Assembly: GCA_947490345.1 (NCBI GenBank)
Contig: CANLGL010000024.1
Span: 1 to 64,000 of the forward strand
Reading direction: 5' to 3'
Length of the DNA stretch: 64,000 bases
Source: Deltaproteobacteria bacterium
GTDB lineage: Bacteria > Myxococcota_A > UBA796 > SXON01
Both the position numbers and the translations under genes were made by a program. This document shows positions 36,614 to 44,991 of this stretch, one piece after another; the first letter of the stretch is position 1, and the number at the start of each line of letters is the position of its first letter. The notes under the pieces were generated by a model, which had not been told where the DNA came from, searched no databases, and saw only the letters and a program-made list of their open reading frames with translations.

Positions 36614-36820
36614 GAGTATCCCCCCCCAAATGCGCGCCGCCGGGGAGTATACCCGCCTGGATGCGCGCGCCGGGCGCGCCCTCGTCGACGCGCCGCGCGA
36701 CGCCGCCGAAAAATGAAGGTTCGCTCGTCGCCGACGCGCGGAGCGGCCGCCGCCTTGGCGCCGGACGCGCATATCCGGCAGCATACTCCCGGCGCGCGCG
36801 CATCTGCGGGGGCATAGTCG
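36614..36820. repeat. long imperfect inverted repeat (about 207 bases)
   Basis: Arm 1 (36614-36676) and arm 2 (36756-36820) are near reverse complements: GAGTAT and GACTAT ends, a C-run, AATGCGCGCC, GGGAGTATAC, CCTGGATGCGCG and CCGGGCGC are all matched in order with a few mismatches and single-base gaps. The loop of about 79 bases can pair partly within itself. The unit fills most of the 294-base gap between the divergent acnB and TPR genes. It could be a mobile-element remnant (MITE-like), a protein-binding site, or a strong hairpin. Confidence 0.7.
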
Positions 36821-36880
36821 GCGCGCCGGCGGAACCCGCCGCCGCCAACGCTGTCCGTAGGGCCACGCCCCCGGTGCTTC

Positions 36881-39871
36881 ATGCGTTCCTCATCGCGTTT
36901 GTTCGCGCTGGTCCTAGTCTTGTCTCCCCTGGAGGCCCTCGCCGCCGCACCCCTGGGCCAAAAAGTGCTCCGGCGCGAGGAGGTGACGGAAGACGCCAGC
37001 GCCGAGCTTCAAGTCGAAGCCCAGCGTACCCGCGGTGAAGCCATCGACAGGCTGACCGTGCTCTTGCGAGAAGGCGACCATCAGCCGGACGTGCGCGCGG
37101 AGATGATGATGCGGTTGGCAGAGCTGTACGTCGAGACTGCCGATGAGGCCCACCGCGCCGAGATGAAAGCGTACCTCGCGGCGGCTGACGCTTGCGATGA
37201 CACCCCCCGATGCGATCCCACCGCCGTCAAGCCCGACCACGCGGATTCTCTCCGCGCGTACGTGCGCGCCATCAAGTTGTACCGGCGCGTGACCACCGAC
37301 GCACCCGGCTTCCCGCGGGCCGACGAAGCCACCTACTTCCTTGCGCAGGCCCTCCTCGCCCAGGCCGACGCCACCGGCGAAGACGCGCCCCGCACCGAAG
37401 CGATCACCGAGCTCGGCCGTGTCCTCCGCAACTACGGTGGCAGCGAAATGGCCCCTGCCGCCGCGCTGCTCATCGGCGAGCACTGGTTCGACCGGGGCGA
37501 GGTGGCGCGCGCCCTCCCCGCCTACCAACGCGCCGCGGCCAAGGAGGGCTGGGCCGAGCGCGACTTCGCCCGGTACAAGCTCGCGTGGTGCTGGTACAAC
37601 CTCGGCGAGTATCGCGCTGCGCTCGACACCATGAAGCTTGTCGCGGGCAACCCAGCCGAGGGTGCGCGGGCGGTGTCACTGAAGGAGGAGGCGCTCAAGG
37701 ACCTGGTCCGGTTCTACGCGGACGCTGGCGACATCGACGGCGGCGAGGGCACGCTCATCGCGCTGGGCCGAGCCGATCTCGTCCGCGGGATGCTGGTCCA
37801 GCTCGCCGAGCTGTACCTGACGCAGGGGCGCTGGGAGTCGGCCAACACCATGTTCCGGAGGGTCATCGCCGCGCAGCCCGACGCCCCCGACGCCCCCCAG
37901 ATGGCGGCCAGCATCGTGAAGGCCATGCGTTCAATTGGTCGCGACGACGATACCTTCGAGGAGCTGCAGCGCCTCCGCTCCAGGTATGGGACTCGGAGCG
38001 ACTGGGCGCGCGCCAACGCCGGCAACCCGGCCGCCCTCGTCGCCGCCGACGCCATCGTGGAGCGCGAGCTCCGCAGCTTCGCCCTCGACCTGCACGGCCG
38101 ACGCGGCCACCGGGCGTCGCGACCGCTCGCCATGGCCGCCGCTACCTACGAGGCCTGGCTCACCGATTACAGCGGCTCCGAGCGCGCCTACGCGATGCGG
38201 TACGGGCACGCCGAGGCGCTGTACGCGCTCAAACGCCACAGTGAGGCCTATACCGAATACATGGCGGTGGTAGCCCTGAATCCACAGGGTGAGCACAGCC
38301 GCTTCTGCGCCGAGGCGGCCATCTTCGCCGCGAGGGAGGCCAAGGGGGCCGATGCCGTCCTGCTCACCGCGCTCGACCAGTACATCAACTTGTACCCCGA
38401 AGATCCGAAGAAGGTCCAGGCCATGCTGTACCAGGCCGGCTACCTGCACTACGAGGCGGGTGACCTGAAGTCGGCCTCCGAGCGCTTCCGGGCCGTCATC
38501 GCCATGAATCCGGCCACTTCCCAAGCAGAGCAAGCCGCTCACCTGATCCTCGATGGCCTCGCCTCGAAAACAGAGTGGGCGACGCTCCGAGAGGTGGCGC
38601 TCGCCTTCCGGGACCAGCCCGGTCTCGGCTCGCCGGGGTTCAAGACCGAGGTCGATGAGATCGCGCAGAACGCCACGCTCCGGGGAATCTCCGAGCGCCT
38701 GGCCGCGACCGGGGACAAGCCCGAGGCCATCTTCGCCTACCGCGCCTTCGACAAGGAGTTTCCCGCCTCACCGAAGGCAGCGACCGCACTGCACAACCGC
38801 GCCGTCTACGCCCAGCAGCTGGACTACCTGCCCGAAGTGGTCGCCGCGCGGCTCGCCCTCATCCAGCGCTTTCCGCGCTCTGCACACGTTCCCGAGTCGA
38901 TCGCCGCCCTCGGGTACGCCTACGAGTCGATGGCCGACTTCGCGCGCGCCGCCGACTGGTACGAGCGCCTCGGCGCGCTCGACGTCGCCGGCGCCCCAGA
39001 CGCCCTTTACTCCGCGGCGATCTTCCGGGCGGCGCTCGGGCAACCCGCGGCGGCGCTCGCCGGCTATCGCGCACTGGAGCGCCGATGGCCAGGTCGAACC
39101 GGCGTGGGCGTCGAGGTGGCAAGGCTGACCGAGACGGTGGAGGGCCCTGCGGCCGGGCTGAAGGCCTGGCTCGCGCTGGTTGACGCCGGAGACACCGATC
39201 AGCGCATGTACGCTCGCTTGCGGGCGGGATCGCTCATGCCCGCAGGCGGACGGCCCGGCTGGTGGCTGGCTTCCCTCGTCTGGTTCCAGACCGTTGTTGC
39301 CGCGCCGCACGGGGAGATCGCGCGGGACGCCGCCGCGCAGATGGCCTACCAGTTGGTCGAGCCCGATTTCGCCGTGGGCATGGCGCTCCGCATCGACGGA
39401 CCTGGCGCGGGGCGGGTGAGCGTCCGGCAAGCCAACGCCCTGGTGGCGCGGCAACTGGCCGCCAAGGTCCAGGCGGTGAGCGCGCTCCAGCGCCGCTACC
39501 AGGAGGTGGTCAGCTACGGCTCGACCCCCTGGGGCATCGCCGCCAGCGTGCAGATGGGGACGTTGTCCGAAAACACCGCCGACGCGATCCTCACGTCCTG
39601 GGTCCCGACACACCTGACCGCCGACCAGCAGGAGCTGTATCGGATGGGCCTGCAGGACCTCGCGTGGCCATCGACCGAGCGGGCGTGGGCCTACTACGAC
39701 GCCGCCGCCACGCGCGCGGCCGAGGTCACCTTCCAGAGCGATGCGACCGTGCTTGCCGCTGAGAGGCTAACTGCTCTGCGTCCCGACTTCCCCCGCACCG
39801 CGCCTGAGACGCTGCCAGCGCCGCGATTCCTGGCCAGCAGCGCGGTTGTCGCGTCGTATGAGCGGGAGTAG
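36881..39871 (+). CDS. large periplasmic TPR protein
   Basis: This 996-residue protein has a signal peptide ending near LEALAAAP and then TPR helix pairs throughout (AITELGRVLRNYGGSEMAPA, LAELYLTQGRWESANTMFRR, MRYGHAEALYALKRHSEAYT, GYLHYEAGDLKSASERFRAV, SIAALGYAYESMADFARAAD). The repeats and length resemble the long periplasmic TPR proteins of myxobacterial gliding (Glt/Agl) machines, and also YbgF/BamD-like organisers, but I cannot assign it to either. It stands alone after the inverted repeat, with no motility genes beside it. The start is fixed by the signal peptide. Confidence 0.8.
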   Translation: MRSSSRLFALVLVLSPLEALAAAPLGQKVLRREEVTEDASAELQVEAQRTRGEAIDRLTVLLREGDHQPDVRAEMMMRLAELYVETADEAHRAEMKAYLAAADACDDTPRCDPTAVKPDHADSLRAYVRAIKLYRRVTTDAPGFPRADEATYFLAQALLAQADATGEDAPRTEAITELGRVLRNYGGSEMAPAAALLIGEHWFDRGEVARALPAYQRAAAKEGWAERDFARYKLAWCWYNLGEYRAALDTMKLVAGNPAEGARAVSLKEEALKDLVRFYADAGDIDGGEGTLIALGRADLVRGMLVQLAELYLTQGRWESANTMFRRVIAAQPDAPDAPQMAASIVKAMRSIGRDDDTFEELQRLRSRYGTRSDWARANAGNPAALVAADAIVERELRSFALDLHGRRGHRASRPLAMAAATYEAWLTDYSGSERAYAMRYGHAEALYALKRHSEAYTEYMAVVALNPQGEHSRFCAEAAIFAAREAKGADAVLLTALDQYINLYPEDPKKVQAMLYQAGYLHYEAGDLKSASERFRAVIAMNPATSQAEQAAHLILDGLASKTEWATLREVALAFRDQPGLGSPGFKTEVDEIAQNATLRGISERLAATGDKPEAIFAYRAFDKEFPASPKAATALHNRAVYAQQLDYLPEVVAARLALIQRFPRSAHVPESIAALGYAYESMADFARAADWYERLGALDVAGAPDALYSAAIFRAALGQPAAALAGYRALERRWPGRTGVGVEVARLTETVEGPAAGLKAWLALVDAGDTDQRMYARLRAGSLMPAGGRPGWWLASLVWFQTVVAAPHGEIARDAAAQMAYQLVEPDFAVGMALRIDGPGAGRVSVRQANALVARQLAAKVQAVSALQRRYQEVVSYGSTPWGIAASVQMGTLSENTADAILTSWVPTHLTADQQELYRMGLQDLAWPSTERAWAYYDAAATRAAEVTFQSDATVLAAERLTALRPDFPRTAPETLPAPRFLASSAVVASYERE

Positions 39872-39944
39872 CGCCGAATCGCCGGGAACACCGAGCGGCC
39901 GGTGAGGACGCCAGCTACGATGAGCGGCGTTTACGGGTGTCGGC

Positions 39945-41495
39945 ATGCGACGGTTCGGCAAGCTCTTCCCCATCCTGCTCCTCGTCGGTTGTATGGTCCC
40001 CAGCGATGCCAAGGTCAGCGACGAGTCGGCCATCAACGGCATTGACGATTCCGGCTTCGGGAGCGACTCGGGCGACACCGACGCCGACGGCGAGGACTAC
40101 GTGCCCTCCGAAGACGAGTCCGACTACCTGGCGCTGGCCCCGGCCGCGACCGACCAGTACGTCTTCGTCGCGAACCCCGACCGCGACACGCTCAGCCGCA
40201 TCGCCGTAAGCACCCTGGCCGTGGTGACGGTCGAGGTCGGGCGGATTCCCTCATCGGTGCAGACCACCAGCGACCATCGCCTTGCAGTCACGCTCGATCA
40301 GGGTGATGATGCCGTGAGCATCGTGCACGCGGAGACCTTGGATGTGTTCGCCCTCGAGGTGCGGGACAACATGAACCAACTGTCGCTGTCGCCTGATGGC
40401 GCTTGGGCGATGGCCTGGTACGATCCCAACGCGGAGTCGCTGGGGAGCTCCGGCGGAGTCACGAGCTTCAACGAGGTCAGCTTCGTGCGCACCGACCCGG
40501 CGACGCACTACCCGATGGCCGTCGGCTACGACCCCGCCGGGGTGCGCTGGAGCGACGACGGCACCCGCGCCGTCGTGGTCAGCGACGCCTGCCTCGCCGT
40601 GGTGACCCTCGGCGACGCCAGTCCCGAGCGCACGCTCATTCCCCTGGTCGAGGACGACGCCGACCCGCCGGTCGCTGAGGAAGTGGTGCTGACGCCTGAC
40701 GGTCGGTACGCCTTTGTTCGCCAGCGCGGCGTCGACGACCTCCTGGTGGTGGACCTGGACAATGCCGTGGTCGACAGGGTGACGGTCGGCACCGACCCGA
40801 CCGACATGGACGTCCGGGCCGACGGCGATTTCCTCACGGTCGTGTCTCGTTCCGCCCGCCAGCTGTGGTCCTTCGATCTCGCCAATCCCTATGCGACCGC
40901 CGAGGTGGTCGACTTTCCTGTCGACCTCCCGTTCGGCAGCATCACATTCACTGGCGACGGGAAGCGGGCTGTCCTCTACACCAACGCGTCCGCGGTCGCC
41001 GCGCTCTCGATCTGGGAGGTCGGCACCACCGACTTCGACACCCGCGCCCTGGTCAAGCCCGCTGCGAGCGTGGGCCTCAGCCCCGAGGGTACGACGGCGC
41101 TCGTCTTCCACACCCGCGAAAACGCCGCAGACGCCAACCGCGACGACCCCTTCTACGACCAGTGGGCCCTCACGCTGATGGAGACCGACGACAACGGCGA
41201 GAACCGGCTGCTCCTGCCCACCGAACCCACCGGCTACACCGTCACTGACGACGACCGCTACGGCTACTTCATCCTCGACGGGCACGACCTGCTCGAGATG
41301 GTGTCCTTCGACACGTTGATTCCCACGACGGTGCCCCTGCCGAGCCAGCCGGCGTTCATCGGCACCTTTCCGGGCCTCGACATGGCGTGGGCCAGCCAGG
41401 CACACGATTTGGGCCGCATCTCCTTCTACGACCCCGCCACCGCCTCGCTCGACACCATCACCGGCTTCGAGCTCAATGGCGAGATCGATCACTGA
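39945..41495 (+). CDS. beta-propeller lipoprotein (YVTN-like)
   Basis: This 516-residue protein has a signal peptide with lipobox LLVGC (Cys16) and an acidic linker (GSDSGDTDADGEDY). The rest is a seven-bladed YVTN/WD-like propeller: YVFVANPDRDTLSRIAVSTL, RLAVTLDQGDDAVSIVHAET, QLSLSPDGAWAMAW, EEVVLTPDGRYAFVRQ, VGLSPEGTTALVF. Such propellers mostly bind other proteins or polysaccharide. TACGAT lies 23 bases before the ATG as a possible -10 element. It is followed by two more lipoprotein genes on the same strand. Confidence 0.75.
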   Translation: MRRFGKLFPILLLVGCMVPSDAKVSDESAINGIDDSGFGSDSGDTDADGEDYVPSEDESDYLALAPAATDQYVFVANPDRDTLSRIAVSTLAVVTVEVGRIPSSVQTTSDHRLAVTLDQGDDAVSIVHAETLDVFALEVRDNMNQLSLSPDGAWAMAWYDPNAESLGSSGGVTSFNEVSFVRTDPATHYPMAVGYDPAGVRWSDDGTRAVVVSDACLAVVTLGDASPERTLIPLVEDDADPPVAEEVVLTPDGRYAFVRQRGVDDLLVVDLDNAVVDRVTVGTDPTDMDVRADGDFLTVVSRSARQLWSFDLANPYATAEVVDFPVDLPFGSITFTGDGKRAVLYTNASAVAALSIWEVGTTDFDTRALVKPAASVGLSPEGTTALVFHTRENAADANRDDPFYDQWALTLMETDDNGENRLLLPTEPTGYTVTDDDRYGYFILDGHDLLEMVSFDTLIPTTVPLPSQPAFIGTFPGLDMAWASQAHDLGRISFYDPATASLDTITGFELNGEIDH

Positions 41496-41522
41496 TTCGG
41501 CCGGGCGCGTTACTGTCCGCCG

Positions 41523-42392
41523 ATGCTCTACGCCCTCCTGTTCGCATGCTCCGACTACGATCTTTCGGGAAAGGCCGAGGTCGAGCCACCTGATCGAAAG
41601 GACGAAGACGAGGAAGAGGAGGCCGACGACCCCGAGCCGGATGTCGTGGTCGAGCCCCTGTCGATCTCCTTCGGGAGCGTGCAGCAGTCCGAGGTGCGCA
41701 CCGAGGTGGTGCGCGTTTCGAACGATGGAGACGCGCCGCTGACGGTGTCGGATGTGGCGCTGATCAAGGGCGAGGAGCTGGGCTACACGTTCACCCTGGC
41801 CACCGCCTTGCCCTGGGTGCTCGAGTCGGGCGCCGGCGAGGACGTCGTGGTGAGCTTTTCGCCTTACGACGAGGGGCAGACCGAGGGGCGGCTGCGGGTG
41901 ACCAGCGACGACCCCGACGAAGCCGAGGTTCCCGTGACCCTCGACAGCGAAGGCGACGGCTGTTTTGACCCGTCGAGCGCCTATGACCTGCACCCCGCCG
42001 CCGGGCTCGTGGTGACCGACGATTCGGTCCCGATCATCGCCATCTACGATGGCAGCGACGCCGGCTACACCAGTGAGCTGTGGCTCACCAGCCCGCGCAC
42101 CAAGTACATCGCGACCGGCCACGAGTCGTCACCGGGCACCAGCGTCGATCTCGGCACGTACGACGTCGGCACCGAGCTGGTATTCGCCATCAAGGTCACC
42201 GACAACGGCCAATGGTTCTACTCGGGCCCGGGCGAGCGCAACTCCGACGGGCAGCTCCACGGCGCCGTCACCTACAAGGGAGACTGCGGCTGGACCGTCG
42301 GCTTCGAAGACTCCTGGGGCGGCGGCGACCAGGACTTCAACGACATCACCATGACCATCGGGGGTGAGCTGGAGATGCAGATTGTGATCTAG
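41523..42392 (+). CDS. lipoprotein with DUF4114 domain
   Basis: This 289-residue protein starts MLYALLFAC (lipobox Cys9) and has a strongly acidic linker (KDEDEEEEADDPEPD). Residues about 45-140 are a choice-of-anchor-D/DUF1573-like Ig domain (LSISFGSVQQSEVRTEVVRV, LRVTSDDPDEAEVPVTL). The C-terminal domain ends in GFEDSWGGGDQDFNDITMTI, the Asp-rich signature of DUF4114, a probable Ca-dependent surface module. TACTGT lies six bases before the ATG with no Shine-Dalgarno sequence, so the message may be leaderless. Confidence 0.78.
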   Translation: MLYALLFACSDYDLSGKAEVEPPDRKDEDEEEEADDPEPDVVVEPLSISFGSVQQSEVRTEVVRVSNDGDAPLTVSDVALIKGEELGYTFTLATALPWVLESGAGEDVVVSFSPYDEGQTEGRLRVTSDDPDEAEVPVTLDSEGDGCFDPSSAYDLHPAAGLVVTDDSVPIIAIYDGSDAGYTSELWLTSPRTKYIATGHESSPGTSVDLGTYDVGTELVFAIKVTDNGQWFYSGPGERNSDGQLHGAVTYKGDCGWTVGFEDSWGGGDQDFNDITMTIGGELEMQIVI

Positions 42393-42433
42393 GGCGTTGT
42401 GGTACGCTCACGCGCCAACAAGGGTAAGCCATC

Positions 42434-42919
42434 GTGAATCGCCGCCTCTTCTTCATCAGCGCCGTTGCCACCGGGCTGGTCCTCGCCTGCGCCAACCCCA
42501 AGCCACCCGAACCGCGTCCATGCTCGCGATGCGCCGGGTCCGGAAAGGTGACCGAATCGTTCGAGAGCGTCCTGCCCGGGAGGGTTGATTGCGACTCGAG
42601 ACTCGAGGAAACCGGCCTCTTCGGCCTCGGCGAGGGCATCACCCACGTCACCGCGACGGCGTACAACGACGGTGGCGAAGGGGGGCAGTTCGCGCTCGCG
42701 ATCAAGGCGGGGCTCGACGGACAGTCGAGGGATGACGCCGTGGTCCTGTCAGCGACCTCGGAGTGGATCCCGGCCCACGGTTCCGTCCAACGAGACTTCA
42801 CTTTCACCCCGACACAGCTTCAAAACCTTCGCGTGTTCTGCTCCCTTGACTCCCCGGTCGTCGTTCAGAGCAAGACCGAGGTGTGTCCGGTCTGTAGCGG
42901 GGCTGGGCAGGTGATGTAG
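42434..42919 (+). CDS. lipoprotein with two DnaJ-type CxxCxGxG motifs
   Basis: This 161-residue protein starts with a GTG and has a signal peptide with lipobox VLAC (Cys19). The mature part opens with CSRCAGSGKV and closes with CPVCSGAGQV, two half-sites of the DnaJ-type zinc finger, on either side of a domain of about 100 residues that looks like a beta-sandwich (HVTATAYNDGGEGGQFALAI, VQRDFTFTPTQLQNLRVFC). Together the two motifs could hold one zinc ion, so the chain ends would be brought together. That is unusual in a secreted lipoprotein. TACGCT lies 15 bases upstream. Confidence 0.75.
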   Translation: MNRRLFFISAVATGLVLACANPKPPEPRPCSRCAGSGKVTESFESVLPGRVDCDSRLEETGLFGLGEGITHVTATAYNDGGEGGQFALAIKAGLDGQSRDDAVVLSATSEWIPAHGSVQRDFTFTPTQLQNLRVFCSLDSPVVVQSKTEVCPVCSGAGQVM

Positions 42920-42923
42920 AGGC

Positions 42924-43847
42924 TCACAAACACTCCTCCACCAGCTTTCGGTAGCTCTCCAGGCGCTCCGGCCAGGTGACCGCCGCCTCCGCGACGCAGC
43001 CCTCATCGCCTAGATGGAGGCAGTCGCGGAATTTGCAGGGGAGGTCCAGGAGCTCGGGGAAGTAGCGGCGGAGCTCGGTGCGGGGGACCTGGCCGACGCC
43101 GAATTCGCGGATGCCAGGCACGTCGATCACCCGGCCGCCGCCGGCGAGGTTGTACATGCGCGCCGAGGTGGTGGTGTGGCGCCCGCGGCCCCAGGCGTCG
43201 AGCTCACCTGTCAGGGCGACGGCGCCGGGAATGAGGCGGGCGACGAGCGTGGACTTGCCGACGCCGCTGTGACCGAGGAGGACGGAGGTCTTGCCGACCA
43301 GGAGCGCCGCAAGCTCGTCCACGCCCTGCCCGGTCTGGGCGGAGACCAGCGCGACCGGACAGCCGAGCGCTTCATACCGGGCCAGCCACTCCAAGACCTC
43401 CTCCGGCATGCCGGCGTCGCATTTGTTGAGCACCAGAAGCGGCGTCATCCCCCCATAGGCGGCGGCGACGAGCATGCGGTCGACAAGGCCCGGGCGGAAG
43501 GGGGGATCGCTGGCAGCGGCGACGATCAACATCTGGTCGGCGTTGCTGGCGACGATGCGCACGCCCGCGGTCTCCCCGGTGCGTTCGAGCACCGTGCGGC
43601 GCGGCGCGGTCTCGACCACGAGTCCCTCGGCAACCCGGACGCGATCGGCGACGACGACGTGGGCGCCACGGGTGGGGAGCACGGCCTCGACCCCGCGATC
43701 GTCGCGCACGCGCACCCAGCGGCCGACACGCTCCACCGCCTCCAGCCATTCGGCGCTCGACTTGAGGGTCGGCTCGCGACGGCTGACGTGCCGGCGCTGC
43801 CGCGGATCCGGCCGCTCGGCCTCCTCTTCCTCCTCAGAGCGCCGCAT
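42924..43847 (-). CDS. rsgA: ribosome small subunit-dependent GTPase A
   Basis: This 307-residue GTPase checks and matures the 30S subunit. It has the OB-fold N-terminus, and the circularly permuted GTPase order typical of RsgA: NKCD (G4), then GHSGVGKST (G1), then the conserved Thr-Thr-Ser of switch I, then DVPGIREFG (G3). The C-terminal zinc knuckle is CKFRDCLHLGDEGC. A charged N-terminal tail (RRSEEEEEAERPDPRQRRH) matches the extension seen in the family. It overlaps the porin gene by 14 bases upstream and lies convergent to the DnaJ-motif lipoprotein. Confidence 0.95.
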   Translation of the reverse strand: MRRSEEEEEAERPDPRQRRHVSRREPTLKSSAEWLEAVERVGRWVRVRDDRGVEAVLPTRGAHVVVADRVRVAEGLVVETAPRRTVLERTGETAGVRIVASNADQMLIVAAASDPPFRPGLVDRMLVAAAYGGMTPLLVLNKCDAGMPEEVLEWLARYEALGCPVALVSAQTGQGVDELAALLVGKTSVLLGHSGVGKSTLVARLIPGAVALTGELDAWGRGRHTTTSARMYNLAGGGRVIDVPGIREFGVGQVPRTELRRYFPELLDLPCKFRDCLHLGDEGCVAEAAVTWPERLESYRKLVEECL

Positions 43848-44991
43848 CGATCACCACCGCCGAACGAAGTTGGATGCCGTCGCTCCTTTCCCAGGGCACC
43901 TCGATGGCGCCGCGCAGATGGAGAGATGCGAGCGGACTGAAGTACCAGCGGAGGTCCCCGTCGAGCTCACCGGCGCGCGGCGTACCAGAGCCGTCCCAGA
44001 AGTGATGGACCGCCCCTTCGAAGCGAAGCGGCGGCGCGAGCCTTGCCTGGAGGCGGAGCGCGGCGTCGAGGGCACCCTCGCCGTAGCGGAGCTGCCCGAC
44101 GTCAAGGGCGCCCAGCCACCCGAAGCGGGAGGCGGTGTCGGCCATCGGGCGCAGGAAGACGGGCGAAGCCCCGCCACCGAGGTGGTCCAGCGACACCCAG
44201 AGCACCGCGCGGGCGTCGTCGCCGAACGCCCAGCCGATCCGACCGCCGCCCATCGACGCCGGGCCGCCCGTGGTGGGCTGCAGGTAGGCGTCGCCGCCCA
44301 CCCGGAAGCGCTTCTGGCTCACGTCGAACGCGAGCCCGACAGTGCCGAAGGGGTCGCGATCCGCCGGCAGACCGTCGCCGGCGAGCACCAGGCCGATGCC
44401 GGCTACGGACCAGCTGGTGTCAGCGTTGGCGCGCCCCGCTCCGAGCCGGGCGAAATGGAAAGGGGCCCCCGGGCCGGCGGCCTGGACCATCCGTGCGGGC
44501 GTCAGGCCGGCCGGGCCATGGGTAAACCCGCTCGCGAGGTCGAGCTGCCAAGGCGCGGCGCGAAAGGTGGCGCGGACGGCCTTGGGAAAGTTGGCCATGC
44601 GCCGGTTGTCGTCGTCCCCGACGAGCGAACCATCGTCGAATTCAAGGCGTTGTTGGCCGATGGTGACGTCGACCCCCAGCGCCGAGCTGATGGGCGGGCT
44701 CCAGCGCGCCCAGGCCTCACCCAGGACCACACCCGTCTCCCCGTCCCCGTCAACGCTTACCTCGGCCGCCGCCTGGACCGACACCCGCGCCGCAAGCGCC
44801 TTGCGTTCCGCCTCAATCCCCAGCCGAGCTGAGACAGGAAACCAAACCCCCGGCGCCCAGCCCCAGCCCTCAACCCCCGCCCGCAGCTCCAAAACCGGCG
44901 CCCACTCCAGCACCGGCGCACCCGCGCCCGGCCGCGCCCCGGTGGGATCCTCCGCCCAGGCCGCGGCAAGCGTCAGAAGGCAGACGTGCAC
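43834..44991 (-). CDS. alginate-export-like outer-membrane porin
   Basis: This 385-residue protein, read from a GTG at 44991, starts with a short signal peptide (VHVCLLTLAAAWA). The barrel strands include VDVTIGQQRLEFDDGSLVGD followed by NFPKAVRATFRA, the signature seen in alginate-export family barrels (GRQ, then a Gly-Asp turn). Later strands (IGLVLAGD, GRIGWAFGDDARAVLWVS) and a C-terminal beta-strand end in ALAAL-like residues (VVIDAAL). The longer open frame starts inside the upstream lipoprotein gene. It overlaps that gene by 19 bases and rsgA by 14. Substrate unknown. Confidence 0.72.
   Translation of the reverse strand: MHVCLLTLAAAWAEDPTGARPGAGAPVLEWAPVLELRAGVEGWGWAPGVWFPVSARLGIEAERKALAARVSVQAAAEVSVDGDGETGVVLGEAWARWSPPISSALGVDVTIGQQRLEFDDGSLVGDDDNRRMANFPKAVRATFRAAPWQLDLASGFTHGPAGLTPARMVQAAGPGAPFHFARLGAGRANADTSWSVAGIGLVLAGDGLPADRDPFGTVGLAFDVSQKRFRVGGDAYLQPTTGGPASMGGGRIGWAFGDDARAVLWVSLDHLGGGASPVFLRPMADTASRFGWLGALDVGQLRYGEGALDAALRLQARLAPPLRFEGAVHHFWDGSGTPRAGELDGDLRWYFSPLASLHLRGAIEVPWERSDGIQLRSAVVIDAAL

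Noticed and set aside
36621-36880. Short open frames inside the inverted repeat
   Set aside because: Open in several frames only because of GC content; Ala/Arg/Pro-rich, no start signals, and better explained as repeat DNA.
40251-42122. Open frame of 623 codons antisense to two lipoproteins
   Set aside because: It spans two sense genes and their gap, has no start context and reads as shuffled composition. The sense frames have signal peptides and repeats.
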